Assembly: GCA_024762915.1 (NCBI GenBank)
Contig: JANTGL010000137.1
Coordinates: forward strand, 1-7,135
DNA length: 7,135 bases
Source: Bacteroidales bacterium
GTDB lineage: Bacteria; Bacteroidota; Bacteroidia; Bacteroidales; JAADGE01
Direction of reading: 5' to 3'
Shown: positions 1-7,062 of the stretch, one piece after another
How the letters are laid out: each line of letters opens with the position of its first letter
Numbering within the stretch: position 1 is the first letter of the stretch
Notes under the pieces: generated by a model
The model's database searches: none
What the model saw: only the letters and a program-made list of their open reading frames with translations
What the model was told of the DNA's origin: nothing
Made by a program: the position numbers and the translations under genes

Positions 1-271
1 AATTAAACAATTCGGTCGCAAATGTTTTCGGAACAACATCGCCTATGGATTGCAAAACGACAACGGCTATTTGTGCTTTGCTTGAATCTTGCACCTCCTG
101 AATTAAAGAATCAATAACCAAAACATGTTCTGCTGATAATATGTTATCCGGATTTGAAACAAAACCGGTTCCGGTTTTTTTCGGGTCGGGAACATTGTGT
201 ACGGTATACTGAGAAAAACCGTATGTTCCGAAGAGAATAAAAGCAATAAGAAAAAATAGTCGTTTTTTCAT
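1..271 (-). CDS. TPM-domain exported protein, 5' part only (runs off left edge)
   Basis: Ninety codons are visible, read leftward from an ATG at 271, and the gene continues beyond base 1. Residues 1-20 form a signal peptide: MKKR, then a hydrophobic core (LFFLIAFILFG), with likely signal peptidase I cleavage near YGFS/Q. There is no lipobox cysteine, so the mature protein should be periplasmic or anchored by a missing C-terminal segment. From about residue 37 the start of a TPM domain is clear: VSNPDNILS, then a helix, then QIAVVVLQSIGD and FATELFN. TPM domains (plant TLP18.3, bacterial YgcG-like proteins) have reported acid-phosphatase activity in some members, but the bacterial role is unsettled. 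It lies 26 bp downstream of the LemA-domain gene on the same strand, a common pairing, so the two are probably co-transcribed. An A-rich leader (CTAAAAAACAAAAAT) precedes the ATG. The domain call is firm; substrate and function are not known. Confidence 0.87.
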   Translation of the reverse strand, partial: MKKRLFFLIAFILFGTYGFSQYTVHNVPDPKKTGTGFVSNPDNILSAEHVLVIDSLIQEVQDSSKAQIAVVVLQSIGDVVPKTFATELFN

Positions 272-297
272 ATTTTTGTTTTTTAGGTTAGCGAATT

Positions 298-1278
298 TTA
301 GTTTCCTGAAAAATAAGGTTTTAATTTGAATTCGGGGTATTTTTCACCGTATTTTTTCACCAAAATATTGTATTTTTTCACCGTTTCGTTGTATCTTCTG
401 CCTTCCACGGAAATACGGTTGTAAGCTCCTTCAATTTGTATCATCAATGTTTTAACATCGTCGGAAGAGTTATCTTCTGCAATAATCTTTGTTATTTCCG
501 CATATTTTTTTTGTAAATCGGATTCGGCAGAAATTTTTTCGTTTCCGCTAAGCATATCTGCCTGATTTTTATAAGATTCAGCATCATTAATTAATTTCGT
601 TAAACGAGAATCTTTGATTTTTACGGCAGCAAAAAGTTGCGGAATTAATTTATCTCTTCTGGCAATTACATTTTCAACTTGTGCCCATGCTGCATTTGCA
701 TTTTCCTCAGCATCAATAAGCTCGAACTTAACAGAATTGTCTGCCGGTTTTTCTTTTTTCGGTTTAAAAAAAACGACAGATAAAATAATAATCAATATTC
801 CGCCGCCGATTAAGGCATACTTTTTAAATTTTTTCTTTTCATTTCTTTCCGAAGTTTCGTATTTATTAATGACGGATAAAATTTCTACGGCACGGTTTTC
901 AGCCGGCGCTTGTTTTAAGACATCTTTTGCATGTTTTTCAGCTTTCAGTAAAAAATCTTCATCGTCTTCGGTTTCGTAGATTTTCAGGGCGGCATCAGCC
1001 ATAAGAATTAATGCTTGCGTTAAATACGGATTTACCGAAACCGCGGATTCTGCCGTAGAATAGGCATCTCTGTAGTTTTTATAATAGAAATGATTTTGCG
1101 CCAATTCAACGTTTTTATCAGCTTTTTGCATCATCAGGTCCCACTCTTCTTCCGTCATACCCAAACTTATATCCAGTTCTTTCAGTTCTTCAAGAGAAAG
1201 CATGCGTTCTCTTTCATCATTTAAAAGAGCAATCACCTTTTCGGTGTGTTTGTTTATTTTATCATCAAAAGAATTCAT
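298..1278 (-). CDS. TPR-like plus LemA-domain membrane protein
   Basis: This 326-aa protein has three parts. Residues 1-150 are charged and helical. Within them, 57-85 (HFYYKNYRDAYSTAESAVSV) and 87-125 look like two tetratricopeptide-type helix pairs, with NP and AP at repeat ends. Residues 154-171 (YALIGGGILIIILSVVFF) are one membrane span. Residues 187-323 are a LemA domain: AAWAQVENVIARRDKLIPQL, then QIEGAYNRISVEGRRYNETVKKYN, ending in FKLKPYF, all family hallmarks. Typical LemA proteins are about 180-200 aa with a short N-terminal anchor, so the N-terminal half is an extension. LemA function is unknown. The open frame extends 22 codons upstream to 1344, but that extension overlaps the zinc-ribbon gene and a TATCTTTG promoter box. 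I therefore chose the Met at 1278 (MNSFDDKINK), which leaves a 10-bp gap to the upstream gene. The TPM gene follows 26 bp downstream. Lysines flank the span on both sides, so topology cannot be read from charge. Confidence 0.88.
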   Translation of the reverse strand: MNSFDDKINKHTEKVIALLNDERERMLSLEELKELDISLGMTEEEWDLMMQKADKNVELAQNHFYYKNYRDAYSTAESAVSVNPYLTQALILMADAALKIYETEDDEDFLLKAEKHAKDVLKQAPAENRAVEILSVINKYETSERNEKKKFKKYALIGGGILIIILSVVFFKPKKEKPADNSVKFELIDAEENANAAWAQVENVIARRDKLIPQLFAAVKIKDSRLTKLINDAESYKNQADMLSGNEKISAESDLQKKYAEITKIIAEDNSSDDVKTLMIQIEGAYNRISVEGRRYNETVKKYNILVKKYGEKYPEFKLKPYFSGN

Positions 1279-1288
1279 AATCGAGATC

Positions 1289-1501
1289 TTAGTTTGTGAT
1301 ATTGATTCTGTAATTACAATTCGAACAAAGATAATAAGAGTCAATATTTTTTATCGAAAAAAGAGGAATAAAAAAAGCTGAGAAATATTGCTTTGTATCA
1401 ATAAGGTGCATTTTTTCGGAACAAAAAGGACAGCTTTTATCCTTTTTATTTGCAAGTGTATTTTTCACGTTTTTAACGGAAGTTCCGATAATAAAAAGCA
1501 T
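1289..1501 (-). CDS. Small zinc-ribbon protein
   Basis: This 70-aa protein carries two CxxC knuckles, CPFC (Cys24, Cys27) and CSNC (Cys59, Cys62), about 31 residues apart, which is the layout of a four-cysteine zinc ribbon. The N-terminus MLFIIGT and the central aromatic segment FSAFFIPLFSIK, followed by YYLCSNC, match small uncharacterised zinc-ribbon proteins I recall from Bacteroidota and Firmicutes (M-x-FIIG start, then a W/F-IPLF motif between the knuckles). No other domain is present and the function is unknown; zinc binding is inferred from the cysteines. The ATG at 1501 follows an A-rich leader (AAAAATATAAAGACA). The gene lies 56 bp downstream of dnaE and 10 bp upstream of the LemA-domain start, so it could be read from dnaE, from its own weak promoter, or both. 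It is the real gene in the region where the extended LemA frame overlaps it. Confidence 0.8.
   Translation of the reverse strand: MLFIIGTSVKNVKNTLANKKDKSCPFCSEKMHLIDTKQYFSAFFIPLFSIKNIDSYYLCSNCNYRINITN
1326..1333 (-). promoter_or_regulatory. Candidate Bacteroidota -7 box for the LemA/TPM genes
   Basis: The minus strand reads TATCTTTG here, an exact match to the Bacteroidota -7 consensus TAnnTTTG. It lies about 48 bp upstream of the chosen LemA start at 1278, giving a predicted leader of roughly 40 nt. The -33 region is weak: TTTCG rather than a clean TTG near the expected spacing. The box is inside the 3' part of the zinc-ribbon gene, so it would let lemA-tpm be transcribed separately. The assignment rests on motif and position only. 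Confidence 0.4.
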
Positions 1502-1531
1502 TGTCTTTATATTTTTAATGAAATAAGACCC

Positions 1532-1539
1532 TAAAGATA
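1532..1539 (-). promoter_or_regulatory. Candidate -7 box for the zinc-ribbon gene
   Basis: The minus strand reads TATCTTTA, one base from the TAnnTTTG consensus, in the 56-bp gap between the dnaE stop and the zinc-ribbon ATG. The predicted leader would be about 20-25 nt. No convincing -33 TTG is seen at the usual spacing, and the gap is AT-rich enough for this to be chance. No terminator hairpin for dnaE is visible in the same gap. Confidence 0.25.
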
Positions 1540-1557
1540 TAAATAAAATTTTACGGT

Positions 1558-4500
1558 TTATGAAAGATTAATTTCAATATCGTTTAACTGTTTAAGATTA
1601 TTAATCAGCTTTTTGCTCACTTTTGTCTTTTTTGACCGTGAAAACATTTGCAAGGACATCTTTTTTTCCTTATCGTAAATATAAAATTCAACGGATTGCT
1701 TTCCTTTCGATTTATTTAATACGGCGGACAAATCTTCTGAAAATGAAGGTGTTATTTTTTCCAAGGGAACTGAAATGGTTATTTTCTTTATCATGGAACC
1801 TTTAATTTCCGTTAAAAGTTCAATGTTCGTAATTTTAAATTCAAGATCATTTTCGTCATTGGCATTCCAGCGCTTTTGAACTTTTCCGGTAATTAATACG
1901 GAAGTGTCTTTAATGAAAAATTTGCGAAAATTGACATAATCATGGCCGAAAAGATACAGACGATACTCTGCTTTATACCCCTCAATTGTAATACTGCCGT
2001 ATGGTTTTCCGGTTTTTGTCGTACCTTGAAACAAATCTTTTATTATTGCGGCTATTCTGATTTCTTTTCCTTGTATCTTTTTTAAATCCGTTAAATCTTC
2101 AACATCAGCATTACAAAAGGTGGAAATTTCAAGACTGTATTCATCCAAAGGATGTTCCGAAAGGTAAATGCCTATAACTTCTTTTTCAAACTTGAGGCGA
2201 TCTAATTTATTCCATTCTTCAATTTCGGGAATATCGGGTTTTTTTATTTCAATTTTATCCGTACCGAAGATGCTGGCTTGGTTTTCGTCGCTTCCGTTTT
2301 TAAGCTTACCGCCGTATTTTAAACATTCCTCAATGAAATTTAAACCGTCATTTCCGGATTCTGCAAAATATTGACTTCTCGTAAAACTCTCAATTTCGTC
2401 AAAAGCTCCGGCATAAACCAGCGCTTCAACGGTTCTTTTGTTTACGGAAGATAAGTTTACCCGTTCTATAAAGTCAAAAAACCCGGTAAATTTTCCCTTT
2501 TCTTCTCTTTCTTTAACAATATCTTCCACGGCGGAAGCCCCGACATTCTTTATTCCGCCCATTCCGAAACGAATTTGACCTTTTTCGTTTACCGTAAATT
2601 TATTAAAACTTTCGTTTACATCCGGCAGTAATACATCCAAACCCATCCTGCGAGCTTCACTCATAAAATGTGAAACTTTTTTAATATCGGAAAGATTACG
2701 ACTTAATACGGCACTCATATATTCAGCCGGATAATGGGCTTTCAAGTAGGCTGTTTGAAAAGAGACATAAGCATATCCGGTTGAATGGGATTTATTAAAA
2801 GCATATTGGGCAAATTTTTCCCAATCTTGCCAAATTTTATCAACGATTTTTTCATCATGTCCGTTTGCTACACAGCCTTCAACAAATTTAACTTTCAGGT
2901 CATCCATCATAGACTTAATCTTTTTCCCCATTGCTTTTCGTAAAGAGTCGGCCTGTCCTTTGGTAAAGTTTGCCAATCGCTGTGAAAGTAACATCACTTG
3001 CTCTTGAAAAACGGTGATTCCGTATGTATCTTTCAAAATTTCCTCCATTTCGGGAAGATCGTATATGATTTTTTCTTTGCCGTGTTTACGCGCGATGAAG
3101 TTTTTTATATAATCCATCGGACCGGGACGATATAAAGCATTCATTGCAATAAGATCATCGAACTTATTTGGTTTTAAATCTTTAAGGTATTTTTTCATAC
3201 CGTCAGATTCAAATTGAAACAAAGCGGTGGTTTCCCCTTTTGCATACAGTTCGAAAGTTTTTTTATCATCAAAAGGAATATTATCGATATCAATTTCAAC
3301 ACCTTTTGAATGTTTAATGTTTTCAACGGCATCTTTAATAATTGACAGCGTTTTTAAACCCAGAAAATCCATTTTTAATAAACCGACATCTTCTACATGT
3401 TTACCGTCGTATTGTGTTACTTTAAGGTCGGAATCTTTTGCCGTACTGAGCGGAATGTAATTTTCAAGATCATCTTTTCCGATGATAATTCCGCAAGCAT
3501 GAACACCCGTATGCCTGACGGACCCTTCAAGTGTTTGCGCAAAAACCAAAGTCTTTTTTATAAGCTCATTATCAGAATATTGAGCATTTCTTAATTCTTT
3601 TACTTCTTTAAATGCTTTGGATAGCGTGATTCCCGGTCTTTCGGGTACTAATTTGGCTAATTTATCCGATTCGTTAAGCGGAAGCCGGAGTACACGGGCA
3701 ACATCACGGATAGCCGATTTTGCAGCCATGGAGCCGAAAGTAATAATATTTGCAACACGATTTTCTCCGTATTTATCAATCACCCATTTTAATACTTTTT
3801 CTCTGCCGTCTTCATCAAAATCAATATCAATATCAGGCATTGAAATTCTGTCGGGATTTAAAAATCGTTCAAACAGAAGATTGTATTTCAAAGGATCGAT
3901 ATCCGTAATTTTTAAACAGTAGGCAACGGCTGAACCCGCTGCCGAACCTCGACCCGGACCGACGGATACGTCCATTTCTCTGGCCGCTTTCAAAAAATCC
4001 CAAACAATTAAAAAATAACCGGGAAATCCCATTTTAATAATTGTATCAAGCTCAAAATCAACGCGCTCTTTTATTTCTTCGGTCATTTCACCCCAGCGAG
4101 ATTTGGCTCCTTCATAACTTAAGTGTTTGAGATAATCCGCCTCCGTATTGAAGTTTTCCGGAAGAATAAATTTCGGCATGATCGGTTTTCTGTCAAGTTC
4201 GTACGTTTCTATTTTTTCGGCAATTTCTTGCGTATTTTCAAGCGCTTCCGGAAAATCGGAAAATAATTCCGCCATTTCTTCCGGCGTTTTTAAATATTCT
4301 TCTCCCGAATATTGCATTCTTGTCGGGTCGTCCAAATCTTTGCCGGTACTTAATGCAATTAAAATATCGTGTGCTTCGGCATCTTCACTGTTGATAAAAT
4401 GGACATCATTGGTTGCAATATATTTTACTCCGAATTTTTCTGATAAGTTAACAATTTCTTGATTTACCAGTTCTTGATGTTTTAACGTACGTTCGTCTTT

Positions 4501-5049
4501 TTCGGGAACCCCTGTTTTGTGTCTTTGCATCTCAAGGTAAAAATCATCTCCGAACAAAGCTTTATATTTTTTAACAAACTGTTCGGCCTCTTCAAGGTCA
4601 TTTTTCATTACCGCTCTCGGTAAAGCTCCGGCAAGGCAAGCTGTTGAAACGATTAAGCCTTCAGCATGTTTTTCAAGGAGTTCAAAATCGATACGCGGTT
4701 TTCGATAAAACCCGTCAATCCAACCGTGAGAAACGAGTTTTATTAAATTATGATAACCGATTTCATTTTTCGCAAGAAGAATTAAATGATCTGATTTTTT
4801 ATCTTTTACTTTATCTCTTCTGAATCTTGATTCTTTGGCAACATATACTTCGCATCCTAATATCGGTTTTATCCCGTTCTTTTTTGCGATTTTATGAAAC
4901 AATTTTACACCGAACATATTTCCGTGATCGGTAACGGCAACCGAAGTCATTCCGGATTTTTTGACTTTTTCAATTAATTTCGGAATTGCAGAAGCTCCGT
5001 CAAGAATAGAATATTGTGTATGTAGGTGTAAATGAGTAAATTCAGGCAT
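1558..5049 (-). CDS. dnaE: DNA polymerase III subunit alpha
   Basis: DnaE is the catalytic subunit of the replicative polymerase; this one has 1163 aa, close to E. coli DnaE (1160). Domains in order: PHP (1 to about 280) with HLHLH (6-10), TDHGN (40-44), GCEVY (65-69) and NDVHF (214-218); the polymerase palm with GPGRGSAAGS (364-373), PDIDIDF (405-411) supplying Asp406 and Asp408, and KMDFLGLK supplying Asp561; the fingers region around KSHSTGYAYVSFQTAYLKAHYPAEYM (753-778); a helix-hairpin-helix region (about 805-885); QASIF (924-928), aligned with the internal clamp-binding motif of E. coli (QADMF); an OB fold (about 995-1080); and a C-terminal domain to 1163 that in this family contacts tau. 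The frame stays open 50 codons further upstream, but that part is low-complexity and AT-rich. MPEFTHLHLHTQYS is the usual family N-terminus, so I start at 5049. No intein, frameshift or missing catalytic residue is seen. No clear promoter was found upstream. Confidence 0.98.
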   Translation of the reverse strand: MPEFTHLHLHTQYSILDGASAIPKLIEKVKKSGMTSVAVTDHGNMFGVKLFHKIAKKNGIKPILGCEVYVAKESRFRRDKVKDKKSDHLILLAKNEIGYHNLIKLVSHGWIDGFYRKPRIDFELLEKHAEGLIVSTACLAGALPRAVMKNDLEEAEQFVKKYKALFGDDFYLEMQRHKTGVPEKDERTLKHQELVNQEIVNLSEKFGVKYIATNDVHFINSEDAEAHDILIALSTGKDLDDPTRMQYSGEEYLKTPEEMAELFSDFPEALENTQEIAEKIETYELDRKPIMPKFILPENFNTEADYLKHLSYEGAKSRWGEMTEEIKERVDFELDTIIKMGFPGYFLIVWDFLKAAREMDVSVGPGRGSAAGSAVAYCLKITDIDPLKYNLLFERFLNPDRISMPDIDIDFDEDGREKVLKWVIDKYGENRVANIITFGSMAAKSAIRDVARVLRLPLNESDKLAKLVPERPGITLSKAFKEVKELRNAQYSDNELIKKTLVFAQTLEGSVRHTGVHACGIIIGKDDLENYIPLSTAKDSDLKVTQYDGKHVEDVGLLKMDFLGLKTLSIIKDAVENIKHSKGVEIDIDNIPFDDKKTFELYAKGETTALFQFESDGMKKYLKDLKPNKFDDLIAMNALYRPGPMDYIKNFIARKHGKEKIIYDLPEMEEILKDTYGITVFQEQVMLLSQRLANFTKGQADSLRKAMGKKIKSMMDDLKVKFVEGCVANGHDEKIVDKIWQDWEKFAQYAFNKSHSTGYAYVSFQTAYLKAHYPAEYMSAVLSRNLSDIKKVSHFMSEARRMGLDVLLPDVNESFNKFTVNEKGQIRFGMGGIKNVGASAVEDIVKEREEKGKFTGFFDFIERVNLSSVNKRTVEALVYAGAFDEIESFTRSQYFAESGNDGLNFIEECLKYGGKLKNGSDENQASIFGTDKIEIKKPDIPEIEEWNKLDRLKFEKEVIGIYLSEHPLDEYSLEISTFCNADVEDLTDLKKIQGKEIRIAAIIKDLFQGTTKTGKPYGSITIEGYKAEYRLYLFGHDYVNFRKFFIKDTSVLITGKVQKRWNANDENDLEFKITNIELLTEIKGSMIKKITISVPLEKITPSFSEDLSAVLNKSKGKQSVEFYIYDKEKKMSLQMFSRSKKTKVSKKLINNLKQLNDIEINLS

Positions 5050-5295
5050 ATAAAAGAAATAAAAAACGGGTTTATTAAGAGTTGTAAAATTAAGAAAAAT
5101 GAGGATATGTTTGTCAGATGTTAATAAAAATTTAATAAAAGAAATCGTTACAATAAACTCAGAAAATATTAACGTCTTAAATTTACTGATATAAAGCACT
5201 TACACAGAAACAAACAATCGGAAAATAGTTTCGGGATTAAAAATAAGAGTTTATCTTTGTTAACAAAACTACAAACAACTTAAATAAAAAAAACA
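5050..5295. other. Divergent intergenic region between dnaE and sppA
   Basis: This 246-bp stretch is non-coding and very AT-rich. The sppA side (5252-5295) carries a good -7 box and an A-rich leader. On the dnaE side I find only partial -7 matches on the minus strand (for example TAATTTTA at 5092-5085 and TAAATTTA further upstream), none with a -33 TTG at the normal spacing, so the dnaE promoter is not placed. An imperfect direct repeat of TTAATAAAA lies near 5120-5140 and looks like simple AT-rich sequence. I see no RNA gene, strong hairpin or operator-like palindrome. Confidence 0.6.
5252..5259 (+). promoter_or_regulatory. Likely sppA promoter, -7 box
   Basis: TATCTTTG is an exact match to the Bacteroidota -7 consensus TAnnTTTG. 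It lies 36 bp before the sppA ATG, predicting a leader of about 30 nt that is A-rich (AACAAAACTACAAACAACTT and on to AAAAACA before ATG), the usual form for this phylum. The -33 element is imperfect (TTTCG around 5229-5233 rather than TTG). It is the best-supported promoter in the window. Confidence 0.55.
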
Positions 5296-7062
5296 ATGAA
5301 AGGATTTTTTAATCATGTATTAGCAAGTATGCTCGGAACATTTTTAGTTCTGATTTTTTTAGTTATCATTAATATTATTGTTTTTGTCAGTATTTTGTCT
5401 TCTTCGGGAGCATTTTCCGATGAAGAGGTAAAAGTTTCCGAAAATTCGGTGTTAACCTTGACCTTTAAAAACAAAATAGCCGACCGTTCTTCCGTTAAAC
5501 CGGATTTGAATACCATGAAAATTAAAAAAATAGTGAGCTTAAAAGAAGTAACGGATGCCGTTAAAAAAGCAAAAGAGGATGATAAAATAAAAGGCATTTA
5601 TTTGGATTTGTCAATTTTGAATGTCGGAATTGCTTCCGTTGAAGAAATAAGAAATGCGCTTAAAGATTTTAAAACATCCGGAAAATTTATCATCGCACAT
5701 TCCGATTTCTACACTCATAAATCGTATTATTTAGCATCCGTTGCCGATGAAATTTTTTTAACACCGAGCGGAGTTGTTCAGTTTTCAGGGCTCAGCGCAC
5801 AATTAATGTTTTTTAAATCGCTGTTGGAAAACATTGGTGTGGAACCGGAAATTATTCGACACGGAAAATATAAAAGTGCGGTAGAACCGTTTATGTCGGA
5901 TAAGATGAGTGATGCCAATAAAGAACAAACACAAAAATACCTTTCTTCAATTTGGAACAGTATACTGAAAGGAATTCACAATCAACGAAATATTTCTCTT
6001 GAGGATTTGAATACATATGCCGATGAATTATCCGTGACAGGATCCGAAACAGCTAAAAAATTCAATTTTGTTGATGATTTAAAGTATGAAGATCAAATAA
6101 TTACTGAACTAAAAGAAAAAACCGGAATAAAGCCGGATGAAGACTTAAATAAAATCAGCTTATCGGATTATATTAATTCCGAAAAAAATTTAGAGGAAAT
6201 ATTAAAACCGAAAAAAGAAAATATTGCCGTTATATATGCCGAAGGCGAAATTGTTGACGGCGAAGGAAGCGACGAACAAATTGGTTCCGAAAGTTTGGCA
6301 AAAACAATTCGAAAAGCACGGGAAGACGAAAGTGTAAAAGCCATTGTTTTAAGAATCAATTCTCCGGGCGGAAGTGCTCTGGCATCCGAAGTTATTTGGC
6401 GAGAAACGGTCCTGGCAGAGCAAACTAAACCCTTGATTGTTTCTATGGGAGATGTTGCAGCGTCAGGCGGGTACTATATTGCATGTCAGGCAGATACAAT
6501 TGTAGCCGAACCGAATACCATTACCGGTTCAATCGGTGTTTTCGGCTTGTTGTTTAATGCGAAAAAATTATTAAAAAATGTCGGAATTACGATTAATACG
6601 GTAAATACAAATACGTATTCGGATATGGGAAATCCCGGACGAAAAATGACGGATTATGAGCACGGCAAAATATTGCAATCCGTGGAAGAGATTTATTCAA
6701 CATTTATTACCCATGTGGGAGAAGGACGAAATTTACCGACAGATTCCGTTGATGCAATCGGACAAGGACGTGTATGGAGCGGTGAAGATGCTCTGAATAT
6801 AGGGCTTGTGGATATTCTCGGAGGATTACAAACCGCCGTTGATATTGCTGCCGATAAAGCGCATTTACAAACTTACGGAATTAAGTATTATCCCGAAAAA
6901 GATAAGTTATCTGTAATTTTGGAAAAGATGCTTTCGGATACGAAATCTTCTTTAATTGAAGGGGAATTGGGTGAAGCATATCCGTATTATGAAAAATTAA
7001 AAAAAGTTAAAACCGTTTCCGGTATTCAGGCAAGAATCCCTTATTTTATTGAGATTAAATGA
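5296..7062 (+). CDS. sppA: Signal peptide peptidase SppA, 67K type (protease IV)
   Basis: SppA is an inner-membrane serine protease with a Ser/Lys dyad that degrades cleaved signal peptides and some membrane proteins. This 588-aa copy is the long, two-domain form seen in E. coli. Residues 9-33 (LASMLGTFLVLI, then FLVIINIIVFV) are the N-terminal membrane anchor, and the rest faces the periplasm. The N-terminal domain contains GKYKSAVEPFM (190-200), where Lys193 aligns with the general base Lys209 of E. coli. The C-terminal domain contains RINSPGGSALASE (353-365) and DVAASGGYYIA (386-396), where Ser390 is the nucleophile. ITGSIGVFG (409-417) completes the S49 core. It ends with GIQARIPYF, typical of Bacteroidota members. 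The ATG at 5296 follows an A-rich leader and a TATCTTTG promoter box; the extra upstream bases contain no competing start. The stop TGA at 7060-7062 overlaps the ATG of lpxK, which implies translational coupling. It is intact, with both catalytic residues present. Confidence 0.97.
   Translation: MKGFFNHVLASMLGTFLVLIFLVIINIIVFVSILSSSGAFSDEEVKVSENSVLTLTFKNKIADRSSVKPDLNTMKIKKIVSLKEVTDAVKKAKEDDKIKGIYLDLSILNVGIASVEEIRNALKDFKTSGKFIIAHSDFYTHKSYYLASVADEIFLTPSGVVQFSGLSAQLMFFKSLLENIGVEPEIIRHGKYKSAVEPFMSDKMSDANKEQTQKYLSSIWNSILKGIHNQRNISLEDLNTYADELSVTGSETAKKFNFVDDLKYEDQIITELKEKTGIKPDEDLNKISLSDYINSEKNLEEILKPKKENIAVIYAEGEIVDGEGSDEQIGSESLAKTIRKAREDESVKAIVLRINSPGGSALASEVIWRETVLAEQTKPLIVSMGDVAASGGYYIACQADTIVAEPNTITGSIGVFGLLFNAKKLLKNVGITINTVNTNTYSDMGNPGRKMTDYEHGKILQSVEEIYSTFITHVGEGRNLPTDSVDAIGQGRVWSGEDALNIGLVDILGGLQTAVDIAADKAHLQTYGIKYYPEKDKLSVILEKMLSDTKSSLIEGELGEAYPYYEKLKKVKTVSGIQARIPYFIEIK

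Noticed and set aside
614..979. A 121-codon open frame on the plus strand opposite the LemA gene.
   Set aside because: It is antisense to a clear LemA/TPR coding region and has Ser/Phe/Ala-rich composition typical of a shadow frame; no domain is recognisable.
1502..1557. A terminator for dnaE in the gap before the zinc-ribbon gene.
   Set aside because: No stable inverted repeat followed by a T-run on the minus strand could be found.
3617..4462. Two plus-strand frames of about 100 codons opposite dnaE (3617-3922 and 4148-4462).
   Set aside because: They lie opposite the catalytic and PHP regions of dnaE, where constrained codons keep the reverse frame open. They are serine-rich and match nothing.
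5118..5142. Direct repeat TTAATAAAAA / TTTAATAAAA in the dnaE-sppA gap as a possible operator.
   Set aside because: It is imperfect, made only of A and T, and expected by chance in such AT-rich non-coding DNA.
5050..5199. A 50-codon N-terminal extension of dnaE in the open frame.
   Set aside because: It is low-complexity, hydrophobic and AT-rich with no family match, while the Met at 5049 begins the standard DnaE N-terminus.
5313..5597. A 94-codon minus-strand frame inside sppA.
   Set aside because: It is a shadow of the sppA membrane anchor and N-terminal domain, with no plausible start context.
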